A stretch of DNA of 64,000 nucleotides from Brasenia schreberi (GCA_036023115.1 JAYKKT010000089.1:9019501-9083500); one strand, 5' to 3'. Counted from the first letter of the stretch, positions 1 through 11,867 are shown. Program-made: numbers and translations. Notes: generated by a model from the letters alone, not told the origin.

Positions 1-782
1 TGCCTCTTTACAGTCATGTTCATTTAAGTCTCCTCCTGAACAAATCATCTCCCTTTGTGGAATCTTTTGAATCGTCTTATCTAACTCTTTCCAAAAAGTT
101 GTTTTTATACTATCTTCTAGTCCTACTTAGGGTGCGTAAGCACAAACTATATTAAAAACCTTTGCTTCTAACACTAATTTCAACGTCATGATACGGTCAC
201 CATATCGTTGTATGCCTATTACACTATCCTTTAAATCTTTATTTATGATAATACCAACTCCGTTTCGAGCCTTTTCTTTACCTGAGTACCATAATTTAAA
301 ACTTATATCCTCTATCTCCTTTACTTTTTCTTCAACCCATTTTGTCTCTTGTAAACATAGAATATGAATCTTTCTTCGAATCATAGTATCTACCACTTCC
401 ATTAACTTACCAGATAATGTTATGATATTCGAAGAACCAATACGAATCTTATTATCTAGGACTATTCCTTACCCCTCACATCTGTCCATATTGAAAATGT
501 GGAGACCCTCTCTGAAATTTACTCACTACATTCGGGCGACAATGTAGCGGGACTAACTTCTTTACCCACACTTGTCCATGATGTGGGAACCCTTACTGTA
601 TTCGGGCTTTGCAGCGTGTCGCTAGGCAAGGATGGTCCAAAGCAATGCTCATAATTTGTGTAATATATGATATAAAAATCCGACAAAGTTTTACGCTGGT
701 TGTCGGAATCTTAACACAACCCTCCTCCTTTATCCGGGCTTGGGATTGATCATGGAAGGGTGATCCCTTACATGGGCAGAGT
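1..782 (-). mobile_element. RTE-clade LINE, 5' part (copy A), runs off the left edge
   Basis: This segment matches the 5' part of the full-length LINE at 22409-25667 almost base for base in the same (minus) orientation. It includes the 5' leader (about 480-782) and the first part of the apurinic-type endonuclease (EN). A 91-codon open stretch at 127-402 shows the EN motif LCLQETKW followed by GVGIIIN and ending at CAYAP; the reading frame is closed just beyond that by a stop (the codon that reads Q in the full copy, PQVG, is TAG here). The 5' border is placed at about 782, where similarity to the full copy ends. Compared with that copy the leader lacks one of the attcgggc-containing repeat units. 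The rest of the element lies left of the window, so its state and target-site duplication cannot be judged. Confidence 0.85.
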
Positions 783-1165
783 TTGTCCTGTCAATGTAAT
801 TCCCAAAATCTTTAGACAAAAAAATATTTTTTCATAGTTCTTACTCAACTTTGATAGTATTTTGGGTCAAAAATGCATTTAAAAGACTCATTTTAAGAAC
901 ATGAGAAAAATCATCACATATACTATTGTTTAAGTGAGAAAGTAAGCATAATTGAGTGGAGAAAAACGTAAATATTTGATCACCACAAGAGTACTATAAT
1001 GTATCTTGCTTTTTCTTTGAGCAACCATTATGCAATGTTAAGAGAAAAAGAACATTAATGGAATTGCTTCAGACAAACTAACAAGATTAAACCAAATTGT
1101 ACAACAAGATCAGTAATGACTTTGGCTCACAGATAGTCACTCTGCCACTGGGATTAAACGCAAAC
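783..1165. other. Spacer between two LINE fragments, no gene seen
   Basis: AT-rich sequence lying between the 5' end of LINE copy A and the truncation point of LINE copy C. I see no coding signal, tRNA-like promoter or terminal inverted repeat in it. Confidence 0.5.
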
Positions 1166-1753
1166 TATGATGGTGTAAAAACATGTGTGAGGACTCATGA
1201 AGGAATGACAAACTTCTTTGAAGTTAATATTGGGTTACATCAAGGATCAACTTTAAGTTCATACTTATTTATAATGGTGATGGATGAGTTAACAAAACAT
1301 ATTCAAGATGAAGTACCTTGGTGTATGTTATTTGCAGATGACATTGTATTAGTGAAGGAGTCTAAGGAAAAAGTTAATAGAAAATTGGAACTATGGAGAG
1401 AAACATTAGAAAGCAAAGGCCTTCGACTTAGTAGAACAAAGACAGAATATATGGAATGTAAGTTTGATCATTTGGCTACTTCAGAGGACATAGAAATTAA
1501 AATTGGCACACATTGCATTCCCCAAAAGGAAAGTTTTAAATACCTAGGGTCAATTTTTCAAAGTGATGAAAGAATTGATGGAGATGTTACGCATAGAATT
1601 AATGCTGGTTGGTTAAAATGGAGAGGAGCATCAGGTATTCTTTGTGATAAGAAGATACCATTAAAATTAAAAGGTAAATATTATAGAGCAGCAATTAGGC
1701 CTGCCATGTTTTATGGTTTTGAGTGTTGGGCAGTTAATCATCGACATGTATAA
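1166..1753 (+). pseudogene. LINE reverse transcriptase fragment
   Basis: Open part of copy C. It covers RT motifs from the LHQGS block through FADD to the thumb/connection region and ends at a stop where the full-length relative continues QKMSVTKMKMLRW. The homologous sequence continues to about 2102 with further stops (for example a TAG in the region matching RLRWFGHIERR). The open frame begins somewhat upstream, in unrelated flanking sequence, so those first residues do not belong to the element. Confidence 0.8.
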
Positions 1754-2132
1754 AAGATGTTTGTGACAGAAATGAAGATGTTGATATGGATGAGTGGTAA
1801 TACAAGAAAAGACCATATACATAATGAGGTTATTAGAAACAAATTAGGAGTGACACCAATAGAGGATAAAATGAGAGAATATCGTTTAAGATAGTTTGGA
1901 CATATAGAAAGAAGATCAAAAGAAGAACCTGTAAGAAAGTATGAAAAACTAAAATTGAAAAGTATTAAAAGAGCTAGAGGACAACCACAAAAGTGTTAAA
2001 AAGAAACAATAAAAAATGATCTAGCTTATTGTGAGTTAACTGCTAACATGGCACACGATAGAGAATTGTGGAAACAAAGAATCCTTGTAGCCGACCCCGT
2101 CTAGTATGGGAAAAGGCTTAGTTGTTGTTGTT
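1166..2132 (+). mobile_element. RTE-clade LINE, 5'-truncated 3' part (copy C)
   Basis: The segment encodes the C-terminal half of the reverse transcriptase of the same family as copies A and B: LHQGSTLSSYLF, then FADDIVLV (the catalytic FADD box), then KYLGSIFQ. It ends in the family's 3' tail, a cgtctagtatgggaaaaggc block followed by (TTG)n. Similarity to the full copy starts abruptly at about 1166, as expected for 5' truncation during target-primed reverse transcription. The frame is open to a stop at 1751-1753 (a glutamine codon in copy B) and is interrupted several more times downstream, so it is dead. No clear target-site duplication was found around it. Confidence 0.85.
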
Positions 2133-3482
2133 TGTATGTACTTAAAACCAGTTATACTAGAAGGGAATGACGTGAAGGTGGTGTATTTTACCTCTTCCTT
2201 TTTTGTAGACAATGTCAATTATATGACAAAAATCTTCGACATGGGGAGGACCCATCTCCTCGTACTTACAGAAAAAAAGAACCAAGTGATGATTTAGCAA
2301 ACAAAAGTAACGAAGAGATTAAGGGTGAGGATTTACAAGGCAATAAGCCCACAACAAACTCCCAAGAGATGAAGTTTCTGCCAGTAGAGTGCATTAGAGG
2401 AAAGGCATCAATCGATATCGGGAAACAATCTTAAATTAATTAATCTCATGTTAACAGTAACATCATAGTGGACAGACCCCAATCTCGGAGGAGAATTTGC
2501 TGGGTGTGCAGTGAAGAAATGGAAGAAGAAAGAAAAAGAAAAGAGAAGCAATAAAGAAGAAGAGGAGAAGCTGTTGAATTTATTCAACAATATAAGGTCC
2601 AGCTATACATCAGTCAATGTCTATCACTATCTAATATAAATGGACCTAATTAACGTGATCTAATGTGGATATGAGTCCACTGACATCTTATATAGTATGT
2701 GAATCAATTATTTAGAAACCATTTAAATGGTTTATGGGTTGGATTATGAAACTACATTAGCTTCTTAATCTATAAATAAAGATATGCATATTTTTCTCAT
2801 TAGGATTCCCATTGCCCTTTAAGGGTTTGAGAGTTTCTACCTCTCCTGTGGATTCAGCATATGGGATCGAAATACCTCGAACCCAATCATGGCATCGTCA
2901 CCTGATTAGGTATGTTTGCAATTCAAGTTTAGACATCCCTACCATAATGGTTCAACTTGCTTGTTTTTTTAAGGCACCACGTATCTTTAGGTTTGATTTG
3001 TATACATATTAAAATTCTAGTAGGAGCAACATTACCGTTTTGTTGCACAAAGGCAGCATGAGAGAGAACGAGATTTGCAACGACCAGGGACAGGCGAGCG
3101 ACACCACATTAGCAACAGTGACACGATGTAAGGGCGTGCTTGATTCACAGTACCATGTAGGTCGGATCCATCATTTTTAAGAATACCGCTACCAAGTCCA
3201 CATTGTAAATCAAACAAGGAATGCGACATGAGCCTGTTTTGGCTTAAAAAATGGAGCCCATGTCAAGGGGTGGGTCACAGAAGTTGGGTACTGTTTGATG
3301 CCCAATGACGAAACTCATTTTAAACCAAAACAGGCCCTTCTTGTTCTAGGAGCCAGCTTCTGCATTCCAATGGACGCTGATCACGTTCCAAGGGCCAGCA
3401 TTCACTTTTCCCCATTTTCTATTAAGTTTGTGGTTCTGTTCCAACGGAACTGCAAAGCAAACACGATCGAGAACCACTCAGG
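2133..3482. other. Intergenic stretch without supported gene
   Basis: No open frame here shows recognisable protein similarity or coding-like composition. Around 2770-2890 there is a TATAAATAAA-like box followed by a short pyrimidine-rich leader, which could be an LTR or promoter remnant, but I found no second copy in the window. Short frames around 2812-3012 and 3032-3229 look like chance. Confidence 0.4.
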
Positions 3483-3590
3483 GTGTTAGCCCACCTGGCA
3501 GGGCTCTCGGCTGATGTGGTGAAGGTAGTTCCATCCCTGGGGCGTGCCAACCTGGATTTCAGCCTCTCCCACAGAAAAAAAAAGATAAAC
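3483..3590 (+). mobile_element. Probable tRNA-derived SINE
   Basis: A tRNA-like head (tagcccacctggcagggc, box A-like; ggatttcagcc, box B-like about 55 bp further) is followed within 20 bp by a run of A residues at about 3571-3583. The order box A, box B, A-tail is that of a short SINE. It does not fold as an intact tRNA by eye, so I do not call a tRNA gene. Confidence 0.45.
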
Positions 3591-3834
3591 GTTAGAAGCC
3601 TTCAATTCACGCCCTCCTAAGAACATGCGCCGTTCAATAGTTTCCCATCTCCATGTGTCGCTACGCCAACATGTGCCTCTTCACAAGTTTCATAAATTGT
3701 AATAACGCGAAAATGAGCTTAGCTTATTTTGGTTTTGCAAAGGGTGATATATCAGAACAAATCAATCTGCTGGAAGCAACAGTTCTCAGTCATTCCTTTC
3801 TGGTTTTCAAATCCCACAGCTTTCAAATGAAGCG

Positions 3835-3970
3835 GAACCAGAACCAGACCTGAAAGGAGGGAAAGCACCAACCAGTTCCTGGTCTTGGTGGAAGAGGAAC
3901 CGTCAGTCTAGAACCGACTCCCCCCGTATACCCAGAATCAGCTAGGTCTAGTCAAATTACAAGAAGTCCA
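3835..3970. repeat. GGAACC/GGTTC-rich degenerate repeat
   Basis: A stretch dominated by repeats of ggaacc, cagaacc and their complement, resembling those at 11868-12225, 13738-13870, 30084-30362 and 41476-41725. The shared compositional signature and recurrence point to a dispersed repeat family of unknown class. Confidence 0.45.
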
Positions 3971-4560
3971 TTTGCACGTCTGTGCTGCAGACGCAAAGGC
4001 AGAACTGACCAACATATGAAAAAGAACAAGGTCAACAAATAATCATGTCATATAATGATTTTAGCAAGTTTAACTTGATAAATCAGATTTTATAAGAATA
4101 TAGAAGTTATTAATCTTAGCTCTTTGCTTGTAAAATCCAAACTTGCTTATGACTCCGAGCAAATCCATTTCATCACTTTTGGTGATAAACTTAGCTATGA
4201 TGAAGAAGGAGAGAGAGAGAGTCTATAATGTAACGCAAATACATACATAAAGCTAGAGCTGACCAGACACAAAAAAAAACTTGTTTAAGGAGAGAGAGAA
4301 ACGTGTAGCCGTGTGAAAACAGAGCTCATTAAACGAGTAACGACTACAGCTTTTTTTTGTTCCGAGTTTGTAAAAAGTAATATACTGACCTATGCTCAAT
4401 CTTTTTCAAATATTTGTGTCATTGGATCGTTGTGATTAACGATAAAGATCTCAAAAAATAACGCGAATCGTTGTACTTTCCATATTCACTTTTAATACAC
4501 GATGACACCTTTTTATTTCAAATTTCTGTCGTTATTCAAAAAAAATTAATTGAACTTAGC
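3971..4560. other. Intergenic DNA upstream of the DUF1645 gene
   Basis: AT-rich sequence with short GA runs (about 4210-4225 and 4290-4300). No gene or transposon was recognised. It probably contains distal promoter sequence of the downstream gene. Confidence 0.35.
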
Positions 4561-4577
4561 ATATACTTCTCTCTCTT

Positions 4578-4584
4578 TATATAA
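4578..4584 (+). promoter_or_regulatory. Candidate TATA box of the DUF1645 gene
   Basis: tatataa within ctttatataaag, embedded in a CT/GA-rich tract (4568-4608), lies about 665 bp before the start codon. If used, it implies a long leader of more than 600 bases covering the degenerate repeats at 4850-5215. A weaker AT-rich element (ttaaatag) lies at about 4837. The choice is an inference. Confidence 0.4.
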
Positions 4585-4849
4585 AGAGAGAGAAAGAGAG
4601 GAGGGAGGGAGTTTCCTAACGTGTCGATTGTCCCGTTTGTGTCTCTCGCGAACGAGGTACGCGTGATTTACCTTCCCTCTGGTCCTCCCCTCCCATTAAA
4701 CACTGTAGCTTCTTGATTCTTCCCAACCTCTTCCTATTATGGCACGGCTGTCGTCGCATCGTTTTCTTTCTTGAAGCCCACGAATGCACCGGTTTCCACA
4801 GAAGAAATAAAGGGCTCGCTCGTTTTTCTCCTCTTCTTAAATAGCCCCG

Positions 4850-5215
4850 AGTTCCATTTTCTGGCGCCACCCATCTCGCCGGAACCAAAGAACCCGACCA
4901 TTTTTCATTCCTCTTGAATCTCCATTATCCGGCAAGACCCATCTTGTTGGAACAGAAGGTGTAAGTTGAACTTCGTCAACTTCTTGTTGTGGCGGAAAGT
5001 TCATTTTCCAGCAAGACCCATCTCTTCTTCCTTAGTTGCGACTCTCCTTCTGGCGGCACCCATCTCACCGGAATCAGAACAGTTGTCTTGCTGTAACAGT
5101 ATTTTCCTCTGACGCCGATCTCGCTGGAACCAGAAAGCCTGATCATTTTTGGTGGTGAGGATTTCTTTGCTACTTCTAATTTCAGGCGCGTCCATTTCGC
5201 GTGAACCGAAGAATC
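4850..5215 (+). repeat. Six degenerate leader repeats before the DUF1645 start
   Basis: A unit of roughly 40 bp recurs at about 4855, 4924, 5000, 5045, 5102 and 5176. Its core is acccatctcgccggaacc-like and is preceded by a pyrimidine-rich ttccatttctggcg-like arm. Spacing is irregular (about 45 to 75 bp) and copies differ at many positions. The array ends 30-70 bp before the start codon, so it probably lies in the 5' UTR or core promoter. Confidence 0.55.
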
Positions 5216-5248
5216 CGACGTTTGCAAGCTCCGTCAGAACCGAAGCAC

Positions 5249-6130
5249 ATGGAGAGCGTGGTGCTCTCTCTATCACCAAGTCTAAGCGAACATTCTTCGG
5301 GTCGATTCCTCGACTTCACCGCCGATTTGATCGCCTCGAGTCCTCCTCGAAAGGACGACGATGGCGAAGATCCCCTAGAAAAAGGTGGTGAGTCTGATGA
5401 AGAAGAAGAGGACAGGAACGGGGAATTCGAATTTGGAGGAATTGGCTCGTTGACTGACGACTTCGGAACCCTCTCCGCCGACGAACTCTTTGCCGACGGG
5501 CGAATTCGAACTGTCCATGAGATCTTCCAGTCTCGATCAGGACTGGTTTTGCCTCCTCCGGCAGTTGAGTCAGGTTCGTCGTCATCGACTCCTCGGCCTG
5601 CTCTGAAAACGCTCTTGTTACAAGAGCGGGCGGTGCCAGCAGCAGACGAACTGACCGGAATCCCGGAGGGAACTTACTGCGTATGGACGCCCAGGTTGCC
5701 GCAGCCGGATCGCTGCAAAAAGAGCAATTCGACCGGAAATTCGTCCCGCCGGTGGCGGTTTCGCAACATCCTCCATCGTAGCAACAGTGACGGCAAGGAC
5801 ACGTTCGTGTTCGTAGCCCCGCCGCAGAAGGAGGAAGATGATGGGAAGGAGAAGGAGCAGCAACTGCTGGATTCTCTTTCCCGGCGCCACCACCAACGCA
5901 AATCCCCGGCTTCTCCGGAAAGGAAGAAGAACGACGGTTTTGGCAAGAATCAGCAGAAGAATAAGAAGGCCGTAGAGAGAAAGGCAGAGAATAAGAAAGA
6001 GGGATTCACGATGGCGCACGAGCTTCATTACGTGAAGGCCAGAGAGGGTGATCGACGGCGGTCGTACCTCCCGTACAAGCAGGATCTCGTGGGTTTGTTC
6101 GGCAATCTCCACATTCATCACAATCGTTAA
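5249..6130 (+). CDS. DUF1645 family protein (plant-specific, function unclear)
   Basis: An intronless gene for a 293-residue protein. The start at 5249 is chosen because MESVVLSLSPSLSEH matches the usual beginning of the family; an in-frame ATG 48 bases upstream would add 16 unconserved residues. Family landmarks in order are an acidic stretch (about 47-57), FADGRIR (81-87), LLLQER (122-127), GIPEGTYCVW (137-146), CKKSNSTG (156-163), RRWRFRNILHRSNSDGK (167-183) with DTFVF after it, a basic low-complexity region (about 200-255) and the C-terminal block SYLPYKQDLVGLF (272-284). DUF1645 proteins include rice and Arabidopsis members linked to stress tolerance and grain or organ size, but no biochemical activity is established. 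No signal peptide or membrane segment is seen; the basic, serine-rich composition would suit a nuclear or cytosolic regulator (inference). The frame is intact, so the gene is probably functional. Confidence 0.9.
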   Translation: MESVVLSLSPSLSEHSSGRFLDFTADLIASSPPRKDDDGEDPLEKGGESDEEEEDRNGEFEFGGIGSLTDDFGTLSADELFADGRIRTVHEIFQSRSGLVLPPPAVESGSSSSTPRPALKTLLLQERAVPAADELTGIPEGTYCVWTPRLPQPDRCKKSNSTGNSSRRWRFRNILHRSNSDGKDTFVFVAPPQKEEDDGKEKEQQLLDSLSRRHHQRKSPASPERKKNDGFGKNQQKNKKAVERKAENKKEGFTMAHELHYVKAREGDRRRSYLPYKQDLVGLFGNLHIHHNR

Positions 6131-6239
6131 TTTCCCACCTTTTTCTCTTTGCTTAAGAATTATAGAATTTAATGATCTAGTTTCTTTTTGGTTCTTCCTA
6201 TCTAGGAACCGGGATCTGAATACTGTATATTCAAAAAAA

Positions 6240-6517
6240 AATATGTGGTTGCATGGAGACGTTGGTGCCATTTTTCCCCGGCGATCTTGCTTTTTCCGGT
6301 GGCCGTTTTCTTGTCCTTGTAGTTATATTATACTTGTCTATACGTGTGAACACAGAGGCGTTGGAGTCTTGTAGACTAAGTGGGGGAACCTTTCTATTGT
6401 TTGAAAAATGAAGACACAATGATTTCATTTTCCCGGCGAGTTTCGGTTTGCTGGTATGCCGGCGTTTTCAGGTGGATTTTGCCATGGTGTTGTTTCGTGT
6501 GAATGCAGAAGCGCTGG

Positions 6518-6586
<69 letters not shown>

Positions 6587-7150
6587 CCACGCGTAATCCA
6601 TTCATTCTTTATTTTTGTTAAATTCAAATTTCAAAAACAAATAAAGTATCATGATATTTTTTTCAAGTGCATTAAATGTATTCATTACTATTTATTTTTT
6701 TAAATCTCAGTTATTGATCTTAGAAATCATAATGTGTAAGTAAATGGTGCATGATCCAATTATATATAGAAATCGTAATCTCATGAATCATACTCTCTCT
6801 TTCTCTCTCTAAATATATAGATGAAAACTGAATCCAAACCAAAAACCAATTGTGAAACCAATGGAATGAGTCCTTGGAAAAAAATGAGCGAACAAGGTAA
6901 ATGGTGCATGATCCAATTATATATATATATATTTTATTGCTTGAATGAACTAACCACCAAATGATTTAGTATGGGTGAGCAATGAATTGCAGTTGGAGGA
7001 TGGAATCATGGTTATAGTTTCTCTTTAATGAATGTAGATCTGTCACCATCGGCAAGTTTTGGTTTCCCGGTGGCCATAGAACTTGATTGACTTTGGTTTA
7101 CATATATAACAAATAATGTGAATGTGCGTACGTAGAATATTGGAATCTTG
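6240..7150 (+). repeat. Three degenerate ~110-150 bp repeats downstream of the DUF1645 gene
   Basis: Similar blocks begin at about 6250, 6415 and 7005. Each has a catgg/catga-like start, then a cccggcga/atcggcaag core followed by ccggtggcc or a relative, then gtgtgaa and gaatcttg/gcgttgga-like ends. The first two are about 165 bp apart; the third is separated by an AT/GA microsatellite and unrelated AT-rich DNA. The cores resemble the leader repeats on the other side of the gene. Confidence 0.4.
6516..6585. repeat. (TA)n(GA)n compound microsatellite
   Basis: An uninterrupted TA run followed directly by a GA run, just downstream of the DUF1645 gene. Confidence 0.9.
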
Positions 7151-8170
7151 AAGGATAAGGAAGCCAGTAAGGACGGAAACCCATTTGAGCGAGTTGGTTG
7201 ACTTATTTATTTTCTAAGGAATTGTTTATGACCCGCTTGTTGGTGAAAATTGAAAAAGAAGGGCCGGCTACTGCTCTTTAGATGATACATGAAACCAGAT
7301 TTGCAATATCAGTCGTTCATCTTGGTGATGGGCGGCTGTCGTGCTTCGATTAACATGATGGACTTTTCAAGGCATTGGTGAAACCCGATTGACATCATCC
7401 TCACGGAAATGGACGGCTGGATACCATCCAAGCTGTTCTTAGCGTGAAGAAGAATCTCTCCTTCAATTGGATGAAGGTTCTTCGACCGTTAGTTTTTCTT
7501 TCTAGATTGTTTCTGACATCTTGATCACGACATATTGAGAGAAAACAATCTAAATTTCTTTTGTTCTCTTTAAAAAAAGTTAGGGTTTCTAGAATGTTTT
7601 ATTATGAGCGGCTTGACTTGTACTTCTTATGATAATTTTTTTTGACGTATGATATTTTCCTTATTTTATATTGAAGAAAGATGCATTAGATTATACATAT
7701 CCCATGTTAACATGTACTTTTTAATTACATACATTTCAAATAAGTTTCGATGTATTATTGCCTTTGTACGGGCACAATTATCGGCCTATGTGTCTGTCTA
7801 CTCACAACTCACATGAGTAGGTTCTTGGTCAACTTCATAATCGAGTAAAAAGAAGATTTTATGACCTTATTTTTTACTAAACACTAAGTATTTTGGTTGC
7901 GAGGTGAATTAGGTTTACATATTTTGTAGACTCCGATCTCAAAATTAAACACCTTCTTAAGGCTTATTTTTCTTGCAGTATCCAATGGTACCATGAGATC
8001 CTTGGATGATGAAAATAGGTATAGTCTACGGTTGAATTCGCGAGTTATATAAGAGCCCAAGATTGGATTTAATCAGTTATCGTATTGAAAACATATTTAG
8101 TTGCTGTGAAATCGAGTGGCTCAATGGACCTCCGGGAAAACTCTTCAGGAAATTAAAGAATCTGCGCAAC
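7151..8170. other. Intergenic stretch without supported gene
   Basis: AT-rich DNA with only short chance frames. I see no transposon ends or conserved protein similarity. Confidence 0.4.
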
Positions 8171-8590
8171 GAGCAATAGCTAACTTAGTTAGGGGACAAT
8201 TTACAGTTGGAAGGTCATGAGTTCGATAGTATATATATAAAGTTTCTCACTTCTTGTAACATGAGAATAGTAGATTTTCTTCGCGGCGATGGCACCGGAT
8301 GTAAGAAGAGGAATCCCTTGCTCCAAACCATGTAAATCTTGTCTTGTGGCTTCGAGATCGTTTCGGTGTTTGGTCTTTTGTATTCTTTGTTGAACAAATA
8401 CAACACGTACATAGAGCATTAGCTCAACGGCAGGACACTCTCTCCCAAAGGGTACATGTATGGGTGTGTGTTTCAGGCTTCGGCCCACGAAAAAAAATAC
8501 AACACAAGATAAGAGTACACACTGAGAATCCATGTAGATGACCCCACTTAGTTTGGATAAGACTTGATTTTGATTTTGGTTCGTATTAGT
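8171..8590 (+). mobile_element. SINE-like element(s), tRNA-type head and RTE-like tail
   Basis: The head gagcaatagctaacttag is the same as the 5' end of the minus-strand SINEs at 39914-40022 and 42107-42190, followed by a box B-like gtcatgagttcgatag. About 300 bp further, gaccccacttagtttgg (about 8540) resembles the 3' tail that plant SINEs of the Au type share with RTE LINEs. A second box A-like motif (tagctcaacggc, about 8419) lies between them, so this may be two overlapping SINE remnants. The borders are approximate. Confidence 0.4.
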
Positions 8591-11500
8591 GGTTGTGGTT
8601 TTTCTTATGTGGGTGCAACTTTCTTTTCTTTAATGCAATTTTCTTGGCTGCTGGCGCACTGTTACCAAACACGAAAAAGACTACTTGGTTGTATCTATGG
8701 CTTAGGGTTTGGCCAAATGGGTCCATCTGATTCTGGTTATGCCTCCTGAATAACAACAAGAATTAAAAGATCAAGTTCTTGTCCCCTTAAGGTCTCGAGC
8801 TTGAGCCTCGTGAATGCAGGAAACCAGCGCTCGGAGAGCTTTACGCCCATAGTGGGCCAACCCGGATTGAACCCGATTAGTCGTGTGGTTTAGGAAAAGA
8901 AATTAAGTTCTAGTTAGAGATGTCAAGTAGGTCTCCATTAGGACATCCAATCACCTGAATTTGTTTCGGTTTGGTACCAAACACATGATCCACTAACAAT
9001 ATGATTGGGATCCGGTACCAACTATTTGCACATAATGAAATCCTACCAGATAATCCCAATTACTGATTCGGGTCACAGTATTAACATTGCCATCAGAAAG
9101 GGGCTTCAATTATGTGAAGTCCGATTAATCGAGTTCGGTTTTGATAGTATCCAGTTTGAATTGCAGCAGATGTCATCCATAGCATTGTTCTGGGATGCTG
9201 ATTTCACACATGACACGAAACCCTGAAAAGCACAACCCAAAAAGTCCATATTACATCCACCAAAATCATGCATAAAATTTCAGGTCATGTTCGGGTTGGT
9301 ACCTTTTTGATGTACTGGAGCTGATATGAGCAGAAACTTGAGATTACGGGAACTTCAGAAAAGGTACAAAAACAAAACCAGATGTGAACTATGACTCAAA
9401 AGTTGGCATCCGTATCCACCCGTAGGTAACTGAAACGATGCGATACTAGCATGACCTGGAACACGAAATTTCCACCAGTAGTATTGTGAGTAGATGGGAT
9501 GTAACAGCGAAATTTAGCCAAACTTGATCTTTCTGTGCTTGATTGCTGGGGAGGAGAGTTTAGGTTGAACAGTGTTGGCATTGACTAAAGGCAAAAAAAT
9601 TCTGTTCATTCAGCTCAAATCACTGTGTTATACAAGGTACAGTGGGTGGCAAGTAATATTCTAACTGTTAATCTTGTCTACAAATGAGATTTTAATTAAG
9701 GAAAGATGACCAATATTGATGTTGACCAAATTGGATTGGATCCGAGAGTTACCAAATTAGACTGTCATGGGCTGTTGGCCCATCTCAAAGGTTTTTGAAT
9801 ACAAATGGGGTTGGGTTGGGTTTTCACCCTGCCCTACATTCGTGAAAACCTTCAAAACCCACATTAAGGATGTTCATAGAGTAGGGATCAGTCCCATCCC
9901 TGCGATGGGGACCAAGATTTCCATGGAGACCCATCCTTACATCACCAATTAGGGCAGGGTGTGTGAGAGAGAGAGACGCTATCGTTCGGACAGAGGTGAG
10001 AGACAGAAACTATCTTTGTGCCTGACCGAGTGAGATGGGTTCGTGGGGCGGGAACTTCCTCACCCAATCCCCCCATCTCCAACCCCAATCTGCTTATGCT
10101 TGCGGAGGTCCCACTAGGAGGGGATTCCTGCCCATGAACGTCCCTAATCATATGAAACCCTTTTAAAACAACTTTACATGAAACATATATTATATATTAA
10201 ATTAATTTAATATGATATAGTCAAACAGTTTCATACATATATGTATATAGAGAGAGATGAGAGAAACTAGAGACTTCTCATGCCAAACTCTACTAAACAA
10301 TCTATTTTGTCATTGTAATTGCATGAATGATGCAGACTAACTTGTGTATCAACATTTGTACAAGGTTCGAGGCCATTTAAATGTGACTCGAGATGTGTGT
10401 TGTGGTCACCGTCATTGGATTGATCGCACGAAAAGTGGTGATGATCAAGTAATGCCTATCATGAAAAGGTGTTTAGCAGTTCTTCCCCTCTTTCTTTGTT
10501 TCTTTTATATATATAAAACTAAGAGTTACTAGACACCCTCTCATGTGAGGCTCTAGTAAATGATTTGTATCGTTCATGTGATTGCACAAACAATATAAAT
10601 TGAATTGCTCATCAATATCTGCACAAAGAAAGAGGGAGGATGCAAAACACTTATATCTAAATTATATTCAAATTAATCTAAACCATATAAAAGATATAGG
10701 CAATTGGGATTGAAAATCAAAAGTGAAAAAAAATATAAAGTACTTTTGTAGGGTACTTGATTAATCCTCAATACTTTTTGCTTTTATTTTTCAATTTCAA
10801 CCATCCATGCCCTTCAATTTGATTATTGAGATCGGTTAAAAAGAGTTTGCATCCTTCACCATCTCTCTCTATATAAATATTGTGTGTGTTTATTGTATTT
10901 ATAAATATAAAACACTCACTCTATTTGGGTGAATGGAATATGTTTGTTGCCTTCTGATGTTCGGTGCCCTTATCCATCCTATCTCGGTTAAATTGAGCTG
11001 TGAATACTTACCGTTAACAATCAATGCTTGGTAGTAGACCTAAATTTTTCTAGTCTCGACTTCGTTGTTTTTCATAAATACAACAAAATAAATAGAATCT
11101 ATAAAATGATTAAGAATCGGAAAAATGTCATGCAATAAAAATGGTAGAATGAAAAACCAACCAAACTCATAACTATCAATTGGATGCAGAAGGAGCTGTA
11201 ATTTTTCCAGCGATGGGACAATTTGTCCAAACCTTGAAAAATATTAGGTATTTAATAAAAATATTTTCCACCATTTAAATCTTGGGTCCACTTGAAAAAT
11301 AAATAACCAACCAAACGAATCATGGTGTCGCCATCACAGCCACATCCATGCATAGCGAGCTCACTTAATGGGAGAAGATTGTTGGTGATTGCATTATGTC
11401 CCTATACATAGATGATTGATTGATGATCTATGGTTTCTCATTTATAGACAAATGATAAGATCCTTCCATTTAGTAGCACCTTAATCCCTCGACGAACCTA

Positions 11501-11867
11501 TTTTTTTTTTTTGGTGAGACGTACTTATATTTTGCGCTCAAAATTTCTTATGTACATGATAAACCCAAGTAAACACCCAAACAAGGAATGACATGACAAT
11601 TAAAAAAAATGCTTTTGAGGAGTAGAGGAAAAAGCATAACCCCAAGATTACCAAAATAGGTCAACATTGTGAATTGGAGCAAAAGCACTTGAAGGAGCTT
11701 TACCCTTATAATGAGCCCACTGGCTCGAACCAGATTAGTCAGGTTCCTTGCCTGCTTCTTAATATGAGGAACCATTGAACTTAAGGAGAAGCAAAAATTG
11801 GATGTATGGTTGACTTGAAGGGTTCATCACAAATCTGGATGGTTACGTCCAATTGAAAACAATGGTT
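8591..11867. other. Long intergenic stretch without supported gene
   Basis: No coding region with recognisable similarity. Short TA runs occur at about 6920-type density throughout (for example 10240). A GC-richer patch at 9780-10150 with gggttgggtt and attaggg...ccctaat ends may be a worn MITE, but no second copy was seen in the window. Confidence 0.4.

Noticed and set aside
2770..2890. LTR or viral-type leader with TATAAATAAA box
   Set aside because: No matching second LTR, PBS or coding region accompanies it.
3483..3560. Possible tRNA gene
   Set aside because: Box A-like and box B-like motifs are present, but no acceptor stem or anticodon arm can be paired and an A-tail follows, so a SINE fits better.
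5618..6271. Long minus-strand open frame of 217 codons
   Set aside because: It lies opposite the DUF1645 coding sequence and has no family similarity; it is a shadow of the real gene.
9948..10150. MITE with ATTAGGG ends
   Set aside because: Only seven terminal bases pair and no target duplication or second copy is visible.
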